Positions 8,724-17,861 of a stretch of 48,257 bases of DNA are shown in pieces. Position numbers and translations under genes: made by a program. Under the pieces are notes generated by a model. That model was not told the DNA's origin. It saw nothing but the letters and a program-made list of their open reading frames with translations, and did not search any database. The DNA comes from an uncultured Halieaceae bacterium (lineage in GTDB: Bacteria; Pseudomonadota; Gammaproteobacteria; Pseudomonadales; Halieaceae), in the NCBI GenBank assembly GCA_913052635.1, contig CAJXDE010000002.1:1-48257 (forward strand), written 5' to 3'. Each line of letters starts with the position of its first letter. Positions within the stretch are counted from its first letter, which is position 1.

Positions 8724-9095
8724 CTATCGTTTCCCTTTGCTCGTGGTTTTGCTGTTGGCAGGTGCTTTGCCCCTGCGGGCGGATCGCTTGGGCTTCGGCG
8801 GCTCTGATTCAGCCAGCAAGCCATGTTGTCGGAGTTTTTTCCGCAGGGTGCCCCGGTTCAGACCCAGCATGGCCGCGGCATGACTTTGATTGTGCTGGGT
8901 GTAGTCCAGTACGGCTTTGAAAAGTGGCTCTTCTACCTGGTGCAGCACCATGTCATACAGCTCACTGCACGGCTCTCCGTCGAGCGTCTCTAGGAAGTGG
9001 CCAATCGCCTCGCTCGCACTGTCGCGCAGAGGTTGCGGGCCTGAGAGATTTTTTTTGCGACGCTTGGGTGCCGCGCTGGGCTCGGGTGGATTCAT
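8724..9095 (-). CDS. fis: Fis-type nucleoid-associated DNA-binding protein with extra basic tail
   Basis: 123 aa against 98 for E. coli Fis. The core is clear: SELYDMVLHQVEEPLFKAVL dimer helices (about 45-64) and the helix-turn-helix TQHNQSHAAAMLGLNRGTLR (about 66-85) ending at KKLRQHGL. Two additions stand out: an N-terminal Pro/Lys/Arg stretch (about 1-16) and a C-terminal tail 94-123 with ten Lys/Arg and no hydrophobic patch. Fis bends DNA and tunes rRNA and growth-phase genes. dusB-fis coupling is a hallmark of gammaproteobacteria, and here the fis start overlaps the dusB stop by four bases; purH follows as in Pseudomonas. The tail probably adds non-specific DNA or RNA contact (inference). 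Confidence 0.92.
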   Translation of the reverse strand: MNPPEPSAAPKRRKKNLSGPQPLRDSASEAIGHFLETLDGEPCSELYDMVLHQVEEPLFKAVLDYTQHNQSHAAAMLGLNRGTLRKKLRQHGLLAESEPPKPKRSARRGKAPANSKTTSKGKR

Positions 9096-10132
9096 GTGGC
9101 CACGGACATCTGAGATGCTGGCGCAGTGGCGGGTGAGGCTGACATCAGTGCATCGGTCAGTTTCCTAAGGCACTTGACCTGCTCCTTAGCCGACTCAAGC
9201 CGATTGAAAGTCTGTCGCCAGGCGCGGGCGTCCTCTCTAGAGATTGCCTGCTGCGCGGTCAACGATTCGAGCAGCCACGCCTGATGCTTGCGCGCGATGC
9301 GCGGTCCCAAGTGATTACCGTGAAAATCGTGCAGCCGCACAAGATGATCGCCTTGCAGGCGCAGTTGCTCACTCAACGCGGGAGTTCGCGCGCGCTCGTC
9401 TCCCGCGGCCAAGGTGGATGCAATCGCACCGGGCAGCCAGAGCTGGCCCTGCGCTGCGCGACCAATCATGACGCCGGCGGCGCCTGTCATCATTAGGACT
9501 CTCTGCGCCTTTTGTGCAGAGTCGATGTCGCCGTTGGCGATCACCGGGATCGTCACGGCGTGGACGATTTCGGCGATGGTTTGGTATTCGGCGTACCCCT
9601 TGAAGCGGTCCGCGCGGGTGCGGCCATGAACGGTCAGCATTTGGATGCCCGCGCTCTCGGCAATTCGTGCAATGGTGACGCCATTACGGTGCTCGGGATC
9701 GGTGCCGGTGCGGATTTTCACTGTCACGGGGACATCGACTGCGGTGACGACTGTTTCGAGAATGCGACCTACCAGCGCTTCGTCGGCCAGCAGCGCGGAC
9801 CCCGCCGCGCGGCGGCAGACTTTTTTCGCGGGGCAGCCCATGTTGATGTCGATGATGTCGGCACCCAGATCCGCATTGAAGCGTGCGGCTTCAGCCAGCT
9901 GTTGGGGGTCGTAGCCTACAATCTGCACAGAGCGGAGTCCCGCTCGGGCGCTGTGTCTCTGTCGTTGTGTTGTTTTGCGAGAATGGGCCAGGCTCAAATC
10001 AGCACTTTGCATCTCGCCCACAGCCATACCCGCACCCAACTCAACGGCGAGTTCTCGCATCGGGAGATCTGTGGCCCCGGCCATTGGCGCAAGGAACACG
10101 TTATTGCAGGGCTTTAGGCCGCCAATATGCAT
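9092..10132 (-). CDS. dusB: tRNA-dihydrouridine synthase DusB
   Basis: 346 aa flavoenzyme that reduces uridines in the tRNA D-loop. Seen: APMAGATDLPMRELA FMN loop at 15-29, DINMGCPAKKVCRRAAGSA at 95-113 with catalytic Cys100, VTVKIRTGTD, MLTVHGRTRADRFKG and VIANGDIDSAQKA, the phosphate-binding end of the barrel. A second Cys at 106 replaces the Asn found in E. coli DusB. It is the first gene of the leftward series with fis, purH, purD and coq7 behind it, and its stop overlaps the fis start (ATGA). No strong ribosome site precedes the ATG. Confidence 0.95.
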   Translation of the reverse strand: MHIGGLKPCNNVFLAPMAGATDLPMRELAVELGAGMAVGEMQSADLSLAHSRKTTQRQRHSARAGLRSVQIVGYDPQQLAEAARFNADLGADIIDINMGCPAKKVCRRAAGSALLADEALVGRILETVVTAVDVPVTVKIRTGTDPEHRNGVTIARIAESAGIQMLTVHGRTRADRFKGYAEYQTIAEIVHAVTIPVIANGDIDSAQKAQRVLMMTGAAGVMIGRAAQGQLWLPGAIASTLAAGDERARTPALSEQLRLQGDHLVRLHDFHGNHLGPRIARKHQAWLLESLTAQQAISREDARAWRQTFNRLESAKEQVKCLRKLTDALMSASPATAPASQMSVAT

Positions 10133-10160
10133 CGGGAAAAGGACTCAACTACAAGCGATG

Positions 10161-10189
10161 AGTGTAAAGGAGCCAGTGGGGAACCGAAA
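10161..10189 (-). promoter_or_regulatory. Candidate promoter of the dusB-fis-pur operon
   Basis: Read leftward, TACACT (10166-10161) is a good sigma-70 -10 box 28 bases before the dusB ATG. Seventeen bases further upstream lies TTTCGG, a poor -35 match. TACACT also appears before erpA and, as TACACA, before aroQ, which suggests a common -10 form in this genome. Weak evidence. Confidence 0.3.
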
Positions 10190-10492
10190 GATCTACTGGA
10201 CATTTTTTAACCAACTGCCTCAAGTCTCAAAATTCAGTGGCGATTTTTTCCTCACGCCTGTGGCGATCACAGACGGCATGCACCGACCTGACTTTGGTCT
10301 TGCCCGGGGTGTAGGTTGAATCGTGGTTGTTGCGGCTATGGCTTGCAGCCGGTGCCTCAGTCTGTTCGGGCGGAGCAGGCCACGCCGCTCCCGGCGCAGT
10401 AAATAGGCGTTTTTTTATTCTATGGACCGCACCTTAATTTTGCCGCAATTATGCGGGCATCGTCGCGAAAAAGAGTGCAAATGACCAAAAAA

Positions 10493-10520
10493 GTGGACTC
10501 CGGGTGGTTTCTGCTACACA
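10493..10520 (+). promoter_or_regulatory. Candidate promoter of aroQ-accB-accC-prmA
   Basis: GTGGAC (10493-10498) and TACACA (10515-10520) are 16 bases apart and end 36 bases before the aroQ ATG. The boxes fit a sigma-70 promoter only partly. Placement between divergent operons supports it. Confidence 0.3.
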
Positions 10521-10556
10521 CTCGCGCCCCTGTTATCCATATTGGCAGATCAGCCC

Positions 10557-11012
10557 ATGGCGGCAATCATGGTATTACATGGACCCAACCTTAATCTGTT
10601 GGGTACCCGCGAGCCCGAGATCTACGGTTCGGAAACGCTGGACGAGATAAACCATCGTCTGCAATCCGAGGCCGGGCGTGCGGGGGCGAGCCTCACCTGT
10701 CTGCAGAGCAACAGCGAGCAGGAGATGATCGAGGCGATTCATCAAGCGCGCGCCGATGGCACGCAGTTCATCATTATCAATCCGGCGGCATTTACCCATA
10801 CCAGCGTCGCGTTGCGCGATGCGCTGGCCGGGGTCGATATTCCATGCATCGAAGTGCACATTTCCAACGTTTATGCCCGCGAACCTTTTCGACATCACAG
10901 TTACATCTCGGACATCGCCGAGGCGGTGATCTCGGGGCTCGGTAGCTTCGGCTACGACTGCGCACTGGCCGCAGTGCTGCAGTCCCTCGACATCAATTCC
11001 ACGACCCATTGA
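10557..11012 (+). CDS. aroQ: Type II 3-dehydroquinate dehydratase AroQ
   Basis: 151 aa from the ATG at 10557, giving the family start [16 protein letters not shown]; an in-frame TTG at 10542 adds only five residues with no clear ribosome site. This dodecameric enzyme dehydrates 3-dehydroquinate in the shikimate pathway. Active-site residues are visible: Arg18, Tyr23 (REPEIYG), LQSNSEQE at 49-56, Asn75 and His81 ([10 protein letters not shown]), EVHISN with His101, and Arg108. It leads a rightward unit with accB ten bases behind. aroQ-accB-accC is a common gammaproteobacterial order joining aromatic and fatty-acid precursors. Confidence 0.95.
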   Translation: MAAIMVLHGPNLNLLGTREPEIYGSETLDEINHRLQSEAGRAGASLTCLQSNSEQEMIEAIHQARADGTQFIIINPAAFTHTSVALRDALAGVDIPCIEVHISNVYAREPFRHHSYISDIAEAVISGLGSFGYDCALAAVLQSLDINSTTH

Positions 11013-11022
11013 AGGAACCCAC

Positions 11023-11496
11023 ATGGATATTCGCAAAGTCAAAAAACTGATCGAACTGCTGGAAGAATCGAATATCGGCGAGATTGAGATCAAAGAGGGC
11101 GAGGAATCGGTTCGCATTAGCCGTCATGGCAATCAACCCGCAGCGCCCGTTGCCTATGCTGCGCCAGCAGCTTTCGCGCCTGCTCCCGTACCCGCGGCGG
11201 CCCCCTCCACGGCTGAGGCGCCCGCTGCTGAGGCCACTGCAACCGCTGCCGCGCCGGTTGCTGATAACGCGGTGTTGTCGCCCATGGTGGGCACCTTCTA
11301 TCGCGCGCCTGGCCCTGAAGCCCCCTCGTTTGTCGAGGTTGGCCAGACCGTGCGCGTGGGTGACGTGCTCTGCATTGTCGAGGCCATGAAGATGATGAAC
11401 CAGATCGAAGCCGATCGCGCCGGCACCGTCACTGCGATTCACGTTGAGAACGGCGAAGCCGTCGAGTTCGATCAGCCCCTGATCTCCATTTCCTGA
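11023..11496 (+). CDS. accB: Biotin carboxyl carrier protein of acetyl-CoA carboxylase AccB
   Basis: 157 aa. The N-terminal helix region [17 protein letters not shown] and an acidic strand are followed by an Ala/Pro-rich flexible linker (about 38-80) and the biotinyl domain (82-157) with the EAMKM motif; Lys123 carries biotin. The [15 protein letters not shown] thumb is typical of AccB. It carries carboxyl groups from AccC to the carboxyltransferase AccAD for malonyl-CoA. Spaced ten bases after aroQ with an AAGGAA ribosome site inside that gap, and 34 bases before the accC ATG. Confidence 0.97.
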   Translation: MDIRKVKKLIELLEESNIGEIEIKEGEESVRISRHGNQPAAPVAYAAPAAFAPAPVPAAAPSTAEAPAAEATATAAAPVADNAVLSPMVGTFYRAPGPEAPSFVEVGQTVRVGDVLCIVEAMKMMNQIEADRAGTVTAIHVENGEAVEFDQPLISIS

Positions 11497-11530
11497 AGCG
11501 TGGGTGAGCGACCCCAAAAGGACATTCCCC

Positions 11531-12877
11531 ATGCTTGAAAAAGTACTGATCGCTAACCGCGGCGAAATTGCGCTTCGCGTGTTGCGCGCCTGTAAAGAGT
11601 TGGGCATCAAGACCGTGGCTGTGCACTCCACAGCGGATCGGGAACTCAAACACGTTCGCCTCGCCGATGAGGCTGTATGTATCGGGCCGCCGCCCTCGGC
11701 ACAGAGTTACCTCGATGTGCCGTCCATTATCAGCGTTGCCGAGCTGACCAACGCTGACGGGATTCACCCCGGTTACGGCTTTTTGTCAGAGAACGCTGAC
11801 TTTGCCGAGCAGGTAGAGAAAAGCGGCTTCACCTTTATTGGCCCTACCGCGGACACCATCCGCCTGATGGGTGACAAGGTATCTGCCAAGCAGCAGATGC
11901 AGCGCACCGGTGTACCGACAGTACCGGGCTCTGACGGCGCGCTGCCCGATGATCCTGATGAAGTGATTCGGATCGCGAGAGAAATTGGTTTCCCAGTGAT
12001 TGTGAAGGCAGCAGCCGGCGGTGGCGGTCGCGGTATGCGGGTGGTGCACAACGAAGAGGTGCTGCTCTCCTCCATACAGGTGACGCAATCCGAGGCTCAG
12101 GCAGCCTTTGGATCACCGGTTGTCTATATGGAGAAATTTTTGCAGCGACCGCGCCACGTCGAAATTCAGGTGCTGGCGGACGGGCAGGGCAATGCAATCC
12201 ATCTCGGTGATCGAGATTGCTCGCTGCAGCGTCGCCACCAGAAAGTGATCGAAGAGGCGCCAGCCCCAGGTATCGATGATGCCCTGCGCAACGAAATCGG
12301 CGACGCCTGTGTGCGCGCCTGCCTTGATATGGGCTATCGCGGCGCGGGTACCTTCGAGTTCCTGTTCGAAGACAACGCGTTTTATTTCATCGAGATGAAT
12401 ACCAGGGTGCAGGTTGAGCATCCCGTGACCGAGATGATCAGCGGCGTGGATATTGTTCGTGAGCAGCTGTTGATCGCCGGCGGCGCCCCGCTGTCGATCA
12501 AGCAGGAAGACGTGTCACTGAAAGGGCACTCGATCGAGTGTCGTATCAATGCAGAGGATCCTCGCACCTTCATGCCTTCACCGGGCACGATCAAAACCTT
12601 CCATGCGCCGGGTGGTCACGGCGTGCGGGTCGATTCCCATGTTTACAGTGGTTACACCGTGCCGCCGCACTACGACAGCCTAATCGGCAAGCTGATCACT
12701 TTTGCCGATACGCGAGAGGCCGCGCTTGTCAAAATGCGTCAGGCGCTCGACGAGCTGGTGGTGGACGGCATCCGCACCAACGCTGCCCTACATCGTGAGC
12801 TGGTGACCGACAGCTCGTTCATGGCCGGCGGCGTCAGTATTCATTACCTCGAGAGTAAGCTGGAACACGAGCATTGA
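11531..12877 (+). CDS. accC: Biotin carboxylase subunit of acetyl-CoA carboxylase AccC
   Basis: 448 aa from the ATG at 11531, which has AAAAGGA nine bases ahead and gives the family start [20 protein letters not shown]; the frame is open back to a GTG at 11504 without support. It is an ATP-grasp enzyme that carboxylates biotin on AccB. Seen: [17 protein letters not shown], the Gly-rich ATP loop [45 protein letters not shown], and [15 protein letters not shown] with the catalytic Glu/Arg. Normal length. The prmA start overlaps the stop codon. Confidence 0.97.
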   Translation: MLEKVLIANRGEIALRVLRACKELGIKTVAVHSTADRELKHVRLADEAVCIGPPPSAQSYLDVPSIISVAELTNADGIHPGYGFLSENADFAEQVEKSGFTFIGPTADTIRLMGDKVSAKQQMQRTGVPTVPGSDGALPDDPDEVIRIAREIGFPVIVKAAAGGGGRGMRVVHNEEVLLSSIQVTQSEAQAAFGSPVVYMEKFLQRPRHVEIQVLADGQGNAIHLGDRDCSLQRRHQKVIEEAPAPGIDDALRNEIGDACVRACLDMGYRGAGTFEFLFEDNAFYFIEMNTRVQVEHPVTEMISGVDIVREQLLIAGGAPLSIKQEDVSLKGHSIECRINAEDPRTFMPSPGTIKTFHAPGGHGVRVDSHVYSGYTVPPHYDSLIGKLITFADTREAALVKMRQALDELVVDGIRTNAALHRELVTDSSFMAGGVSIHYLESKLEHEH

Positions 12878-13773
12878 GCGCTGCCGCCGAATGGCAGGAG
12901 CTTCATTTCACCGCCCGCAAGGATCAGGTTGAGCCCCTCGAAGACTGGCTGTTCGCGCGCGGCGCCTTGTCTGTCACGTTGGAGGATGAGGCGGATCAAC
13001 CGCTTCTTGAGCCGGGTCCTGGCGAAACGCCGCTCTGGGATGCGGTTCGCCTGACGGCGCTATTTGCCGGAGCTGAGGACCTCACTCGGCTGCTCGGCGA
13101 AATACCCTCTGAGCTCTGCACCCAAGCACCCACCGTCGCCGTGCCCGTGGCAGATCGCGAGTGGACCCGCGTCTGGGAAGATCAATTTCATCCCCTGCAG
13201 ATGGGGGAGCGACTGTGGATTTGTCCCAGCTGGACACACCCTCCCAATCCTAACGCGATCAATATCTTGCTCGTCCCAGGTCTGGCCTTTGGTACGGGTG
13301 CGCACCCGACCACTGCTATGTGTCTGCGCGCACTGGATGCAGATCTCCCGCCCGGCCAACGCGTTGTCGATTACGGATGTGGCTCAGGCATTCTCGGAAT
13401 TGCAGCGGCGCGCCTGGGCGCGACAGCGGTGCTGGGTGTTGATAACGACCCCCAGGCGATTACAGCAAGTCGGGATAATGCCCAGCGCAACGAGGTGCCG
13501 GATGCCGCTTTCCGGGTTGTGCTCCCTCAGGATGATTTGATTGCAAGCTGGCAGGCGTCGGCCGATTGGGTCGTGGCCAATATTCTGGCTGGGCCGCTGG
13601 TGGCACTTGCGCCAGCGCTGACATCGTTGATGGTTCCTGGGGGGCGTTTACTGTTGGCGGGACTCTTGGTGGATCAAGCTCAAGAGGTCATCGAGGCCTA
13701 CGCGCCGGAAGTGGCGCTATCGATTACGGATCAGCAGGAAGAGTGGGTGTTGCTTGCCGGCGAGAAGTGCTGA
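12874..13773 (+). CDS. prmA: Ribosomal protein L11 methyltransferase PrmA
   Basis: 299 aa from a TTG start that overlaps the accC stop by four bases (TTGA); no ATG gives a family-length N-terminus, and the residues after the TTG match the substrate-binding domain ([20 protein letters not shown]). PrmA trimethylates ribosomal protein L11. The C-terminal AdoMet domain shows FGTGAHPTT at 139-147, [16 protein letters not shown] at 164-179, GVDNDPQA, and [15 protein letters not shown], matching the NxL motif region. accC-prmA coupling is a known arrangement. Last gene of the aroQ unit, facing the DUF2333 gene. Confidence 0.95.
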   Translation: MSAAAEWQELHFTARKDQVEPLEDWLFARGALSVTLEDEADQPLLEPGPGETPLWDAVRLTALFAGAEDLTRLLGEIPSELCTQAPTVAVPVADREWTRVWEDQFHPLQMGERLWICPSWTHPPNPNAINILLVPGLAFGTGAHPTTAMCLRALDADLPPGQRVVDYGCGSGILGIAAARLGATAVLGVDNDPQAITASRDNAQRNEVPDAAFRVVLPQDDLIASWQASADWVVANILAGPLVALAPALTSLMVPGGRLLLAGLLVDQAQEVIEAYAPEVALSITDQQEEWVLLAGEKC

Positions 13774-13943
13774 GGAGCCCAAGCTTTTTGACCGCCTGCA
13801 ATCTACTTTCTTGCACTGGCTTCTCTTTCACTCGTTGCACTGACCTTTCTTCATCGCTGCGCTTGCCTCGTTTTCTACTTGCGCTCCCCTGCTGCTAGCG
13901 TCCCACTAGTGCCTCTTTTAAAACTTTCTGAATTGGCGCATCT

Positions 13944-15035
13944 TTAGCCCTGCGCTAGCAGCTCCCTAAGGTCAATGAGCGCCGCATTTGCGCGCGAGAT
14001 GTAGCTCGCCATCACCAACGAGTGATTGGCCCACAAGCCGAAACCCGAGCCATTTAAAATCATCGGACTCCAGACGGTGGCCTGAGCGGCTTCCAATTCT
14101 CTGATGATTTGTCGCAGGCTGACGGTGGCATTCTTCTTGGCGAGCACGTCTGCGAAGTCGACCTCGGCGGCTTTTAAAAACTGCGTCAGTGCCCAGGCCG
14201 CACCGCGGCTTTCATAGAAAATATCGTCGATTTCGCGCCACGGAGTGCGCACCAGTATTTCTTCAGGCGCGTTGGTCGATTGTGCGGCGGCGGTATCCCC
14301 CGCGAGGTCGGTATTCAGTCGGCGCTGTCCCACGCTGGCAGACAGCCGCTGGGAAAGACTGCCAAGGCGCTTCTCGATCATGCCGAGCCAATGGCTCAGG
14401 TTGTCAGCGCGTGCATAAAACTGGGCACTGTTCTGGCCAGTGACCGCGAGCCGCGCGCGATAGGCTTCAAGAAAACGTAATGCGTCGCGATACTCGCTTT
14501 CCGAGGCCGGCAAAATCCAGCTTTTTGATTGAAAGTTAATGCGCGGTTCTGCGAGGGTAAGATCGACATCCTCTTTTGACTGGGACTGCGAGCGACTGAG
14601 TACTTCTCGCAGCGCGCGGGCCAAATCGCGGCTTTGCACGAGCACGCCGTATTCCCAATTCGGCATGTTGTCCAGCCAGACACCCGGTGGGAAGAGATCG
14701 TTGTGTAAGTAGCCGCCCGGTTTCTCCAGCAGGATGCGGATCGTTTCCTGCAGCGCGGCGACAGTGGTCGTGCCGGTCACCACGTCCTGCTCTGTGGCCG
14801 CGGCATAGCGCGCGGCGTTCTCGCGGACATCAAAATGCTCGGGGGCGCTGCTCCAGTAGACGCCCACTGCGGCCGCAATAAGCAAATAGGCAACGGCGAC
14901 GCTGCCGCCCCACTTGCCCAGCTTGCGGGGGTCAGAACTACCGGGGTCAGGCCTCAGCCCACCCATCCAGCGGCGCAAAAAACCAGGCTCGCGGTCTGGT
15001 GCGGCGGCGTCTGGTTGTGGGTTGTCGTCATCCAT
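13944..15035 (-). CDS. DUF2333 family membrane-anchored protein
   Basis: 363 aa. A Pro/Asp-rich cytoplasmic start, one transmembrane helix at about 42-62, and a long mostly helical periplasmic part. The stretch GGYLHNDLFPPGVWLDNMPN followed by WEYGVLVQSRDLARALRE and SRSQSQSKEDVDL is the recognisable core of the DUF2333 family, widespread in Pseudomonas and marine gammaproteobacteria and without a known function as far as I know. The start overlaps the stop of the PCuAC gene by one base (TGATG), so it is probably cotranscribed with it and dsbD, which hints at envelope metal/thiol work but proves nothing. Confidence 0.85.
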   Translation of the reverse strand: MDDDNPQPDAAAPDREPGFLRRWMGGLRPDPGSSDPRKLGKWGGSVAVAYLLIAAAVGVYWSSAPEHFDVRENAARYAAATEQDVVTGTTTVAALQETIRILLEKPGGYLHNDLFPPGVWLDNMPNWEYGVLVQSRDLARALREVLSRSQSQSKEDVDLTLAEPRINFQSKSWILPASESEYRDALRFLEAYRARLAVTGQNSAQFYARADNLSHWLGMIEKRLGSLSQRLSASVGQRRLNTDLAGDTAAAQSTNAPEEILVRTPWREIDDIFYESRGAAWALTQFLKAAEVDFADVLAKKNATVSLRQIIRELEAAQATVWSPMILNGSGFGLWANHSLVMASYISRANAALIDLRELLAQG

Positions 15036-15544
15036 CAGTGGTGATTGGCGTGCGTATCGTCTGCGGCAGCGGCTTGTCGTCTCACCGCTGCCTCAGTACA
15101 GGCTCGGGTACCTGCAGCGCTGACCGCGCAGATTTCAACATTTTCACCTTCAATGGGAGGTGCCGCGATATCGAGAAGCATAATGTGGCGACCACCAGCT
15201 TCGAATATCAGCGTCTCGTGAGGTGCGATGTCGATGGATTCGAGCTCCGCCATGCGGAGCTGGTCTCCGTCGGCTATGACTTCGTGCATTTCTGCGGTGC
15301 CGCTGATCTCGCTGCTCACTGTCGATAAGGTCACTGTTTGGTCACTGTGATTCATGAGCATGCCGTAGGCAGCGGTCACCTGTGCGCCCGGTGGCATGCT
15401 GCGGACCCAGGCATCCTTCCAGTGAAGCATCTCGCTCGCGTGGGACAGGGATGACAAGTCCGTTGAGAATAGGCACACCAGGGCAGTGAATGCATACCCC
15501 TGTTTAGGGGAGGACAGGGATCGCCGCATCATTGGATCGGTCAT
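15035..15544 (-). CDS. Periplasmic copper chaperone PCu(A)C
   Basis: 169 aa from the ATG at 15544-15542 (MTDPMMRRSL), chosen because AAAGGA lies nine bases ahead; the frame stays open 51 codons upstream without a signal peptide. Signal peptide to about 42 (ending LSHA). The mature domain is the PCu(A)C/DUF461 fold with the Met/His copper site: AEMHEVIADGDQLRM, then AGGRHIMLLDIAAPP. A His-containing tail (DDTHANHH) may be a second metal site. The family delivers Cu(I) to the CuA centre of cytochrome c oxidase, usually with Sco. Its place directly behind dsbD suggests that DsbD supplies reductant to the copper pathway here (inference). Confidence 0.9.
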   Translation of the reverse strand: MTDPMMRRSLSSPKQGYAFTALVCLFSTDLSSLSHASEMLHWKDAWVRSMPPGAQVTAAYGMLMNHSDQTVTLSTVSSEISGTAEMHEVIADGDQLRMAELESIDIAPHETLIFEAGGRHIMLLDIAAPPIEGENVEICAVSAAGTRACTEAAVRRQAAAADDTHANHH

Positions 15545-15706
15545 ACGCTGGGTTCCTTTGCTTTGAGGGTCATAGTGGCAGAGCTGCAAGGCCATATCAC
15601 GCCTCTGCTTGGTCGGAGGCGGGAGAAAGCAGGCTGAACTGAATGGATGGCGCATGGCCATGGGGCATGAATTAACGATGCGCCGAGTAATGAACATGCT
15701 GTCTGC

Positions 15707-17464
15707 TTAACGAGAGACACTGGCTAAGGCCTCGTTGACGATATTGGCGGTCAGTAGCTGGGGTAAAATGGCGGGCGTTGCACTCAGATTACCCGGGTAC
15801 ATCACGTAGAGCGGAATGCCGCTACGCCCGTGCTCGCGCACGAAAGCGCCAATTTCAGGGTCGTAATTAGTCCAGTCCGCCACCATGTATGTGACGCCGG
15901 CAGCTTCGAAGGCGCGGGTCATGTCATCCGTGAACAGCACGGCCTGCTCATTGGCCAGGCAGGTAATGCACCAATCGGCGGTCACATCTACAAATACCGG
16001 CGTGCCCTGTGCCCGGAGCGTCTGAAGCCGCTCGGGTGACCAGGCGACGATCCCATCTCTCTCCCCTTTGTCGATTGAAGTGGCGTCACCGCGCACGCTG
16101 CCCAGAATAATGGCCGAGACCATACAGATCAGGCCGACGACGCGGGTAGTCGCCCCGCCGCGGATTAGCGTCAGCCCGAGCGCGAGCATCACGAGGCCTG
16201 CGGCAGCGGCCGCCATCGTATCGACGCCGCTCTGTTTGCCTGCAACCCAGAGTAGCCAGACGGCCGTGAGGTAGAGCGGGAAGGCCATCACTTGTTTCAG
16301 AGTTTCCATCCAGGCGCCGGGCTTAGGTAGCCAGCGTCGCGCGGTGTCGCTCATGCTGATGGCGACCATCGGAGTCGCCATGCCCACGCCGAGCGCCGCG
16401 AAGACGGCTAGCGCCTCAAATGCCGGTTGGGTGAGGGCGTAGCCCAGCGCGCTGCCCATAAAGGGCGCTGTACAGGGGCTCGCTACCACCACCGCCAGAA
16501 CGCCCGTGAAGAAGCTGCCGCGCGAATCGGGAGCGGTCGCAAGCCCCGCACCGAGGTTCATCCATCTCCCGCCGAGCAGCACGAGCCCCGACAGGGAGAG
16601 CCCCATCACGGCAAACAAATAGGCCAGCCCAATCACAAAGCCGGTGGACTGTAGCTGAAATCCCCAGCCTACCCAGCGGCCGGCACTCTGCAGGCTGATC
16701 AGCACGCTGGCAATCAGAACAAAAGAAGCGACGACCCCCGCGAGATACGCGAGGCCGTGCCGACGGTGCTCAGTACGATCGCCGGTGGCAAAGCTCAGCA
16801 CTTTGAGCGAGAGAATGGGGAACACACAGGGCATGGCATTGAGGATAAGGCCCCCTAGAAAGGCCAGCCCCAGCGCCAGCAACAACGTCATATTCGGGCC
16901 GGTGGAGGTAGCGTTAGCGGCATTAGAAGGCTGGCGTTCAAAGGCTGTTGGCGTGACCGCAACCGTGGCGACATCCACCAGCAGATGCTCGGTCTCAGGC
17001 GGGTAACACAGCCCCGCATCCGCACAGCCTTGATAGGTGACCGCAAGCGTCAACCGCGCCTCGTCATCGGGGAGCGAGACGGTCAGGTCCGCCTCATCGT
17101 AATAGACCGAGACATCGCCAAAGAACTCATCGGTTTTATCCAGCGCAGGTGGAAAGTCAATCGACAGATTCGTCGGTGTGGACGCGTCTGTGTGTCTCAC
17201 CTTGAACATGTGCTGATAGAGGTAATAGCCCTCGGCGATCTGCCAGTAAAGATGGATTTGACCGTCCGCGGTCACCGCGCCATTGAGTCGGTAGGCCTCG
17301 TGGACCGGCAGGAATTCACTCTGCTGCTGCAGCGCTGCGGCGAGGCTGTTTTGTGCTTGTCCGACAGGGCTCTGGAGGAGCAGCAAGCAGGCCAAGAGGA
17401 GAAGGCCTTTCCAAGCCCTGAAGCTGTAAGCCGATGAGATAGAGATGGCGTCCCTGCCAATCAT
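15707..17464 (-). CDS. dsbD: Thiol:disulfide interchange protein DsbD
   Basis: 585 aa, complete three-domain protein. Signal peptide 1-37; periplasmic alpha domain with GCADAGLCYPPETE, the two redox cysteines; a multi-helix beta membrane domain with NAMPCVFPILSLK and VASPCTAPFMGSALG, the buried cysteine pair; and a C-terminal thioredoxin-like gamma domain with VTADWCITCLANE (CxxC). It carries electrons from cytoplasmic thioredoxin to periplasmic proteins such as DsbC, cytochrome c maturation factors and copper chaperones. The PCuAC and DUF2333 genes follow on the same strand after a 162-base gap; the pentapeptide gene ends six bases upstream. Confidence 0.95.
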   Translation of the reverse strand: MIGRDAISISSAYSFRAWKGLLLLACLLLLQSPVGQAQNSLAAALQQQSEFLPVHEAYRLNGAVTADGQIHLYWQIAEGYYLYQHMFKVRHTDASTPTNLSIDFPPALDKTDEFFGDVSVYYDEADLTVSLPDDEARLTLAVTYQGCADAGLCYPPETEHLLVDVATVAVTPTAFERQPSNAANATSTGPNMTLLLALGLAFLGGLILNAMPCVFPILSLKVLSFATGDRTEHRRHGLAYLAGVVASFVLIASVLISLQSAGRWVGWGFQLQSTGFVIGLAYLFAVMGLSLSGLVLLGGRWMNLGAGLATAPDSRGSFFTGVLAVVVASPCTAPFMGSALGYALTQPAFEALAVFAALGVGMATPMVAISMSDTARRWLPKPGAWMETLKQVMAFPLYLTAVWLLWVAGKQSGVDTMAAAAAGLVMLALGLTLIRGGATTRVVGLICMVSAIILGSVRGDATSIDKGERDGIVAWSPERLQTLRAQGTPVFVDVTADWCITCLANEQAVLFTDDMTRAFEAAGVTYMVADWTNYDPEIGAFVREHGRSGIPLYVMYPGNLSATPAILPQLLTANIVNEALASVSR

Positions 17465-17470
17465 GTCCGC

Positions 17471-17827
17471 TCAGTCCTGGTGATAGCGCAGGCGCGTGCC
17501 ATGATCGAGGGAGAGTTGTATCTCGTCAGCGCTCAAGGCTTCGGGGAAGTACACCCCAGACACTTTGGCGTCCATCAGGCTAGCGCCTTCGAGATTGGTT
17601 TCCCGGAAGTCGATGCCGCTGAGATCACAGTTGCGAAAGTAGGCATTGGAAAAGTCCAATCCCCGGGCGTTCATCCTGCGCAGGTCCCGGCCTCGATAAT
17701 CACCACCGGTGAGTTCACTAGTGTCCAAACTGTCGCGATTGGCATTGAAGTCGTCGACATCTTCCCGGCGCAGCATCTGATACAGCGGGTCTGCCTTGAT
17801 GACAGGTTTGATCTCTTTATCGCTCAT
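17471..17827 (-). CDS. Pentapeptide-repeat protein
   Basis: 118 aa from the ATG at 17827-17825 (MSDKEIKPVIKADPLYQML); TTG and GTG codons up to 17872 are also open but overlap the kinase stop. The middle (about 45-95) is a short pentapeptide stack: DYRGRDLRRMNARGLDFSNA, then YFRNCDLSGIDFRETNLEGA, with the A(D/N)LXX rhythm, ending SLMDAKVSGVYFP. About ten coils make a short right-handed beta-helix. No membrane segment and no known function; some such proteins mimic DNA, but there is no gyrase or toxin context here. It lies between the kinase and dsbD on the same strand. Confidence 0.8.
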   Translation of the reverse strand: MSDKEIKPVIKADPLYQMLRREDVDDFNANRDSLDTSELTGGDYRGRDLRRMNARGLDFSNAYFRNCDLSGIDFRETNLEGASLMDAKVSGVYFPEALSADEIQLSLDHGTRLRYHQD

Positions 17828-17861
17828 ACGCTGTGGTGTGTTCCTGTTGGGCGCTGACGAA

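Larger units (their letters stand above)
10133..10556. other. Divergent intergenic region, dusB / aroQ
   Basis: This 424-base stretch separates two divergent operons. I see no supported gene; a 53-codon open frame from 10158 has no family resemblance. It should hold the promoters of dusB-fis-pur and aroQ-acc (candidates listed separately) and is AT-rich in its right half, with runs of T near 10411 and of A near 10488. A small hairpin CTGTG/CACAG lies near 10259. Confidence 0.4.

Noticed and set aside
9512-10117. Rightward 201-codon open frame
   Set aside because: It is antisense to dusB, which has all its catalytic motifs.
10158-10319. 53-codon frame between dusB and aroQ
   Set aside because: No family resemblance and it lies across the likely dusB promoter; AAAGGAG falls inside the frame, not before its ATG.
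13774-13943. Pyrimidine-rich convergent gap with two TTGCACTG copies as a possible terminator
   Set aside because: I find no GC-rich stem followed by a T-tract on either strand.
15545-15697. Longer N-terminus for the PCuAC chaperone
   Set aside because: The extra 51 residues hide the signal peptide, and AAAGGA sits right before the downstream ATG.
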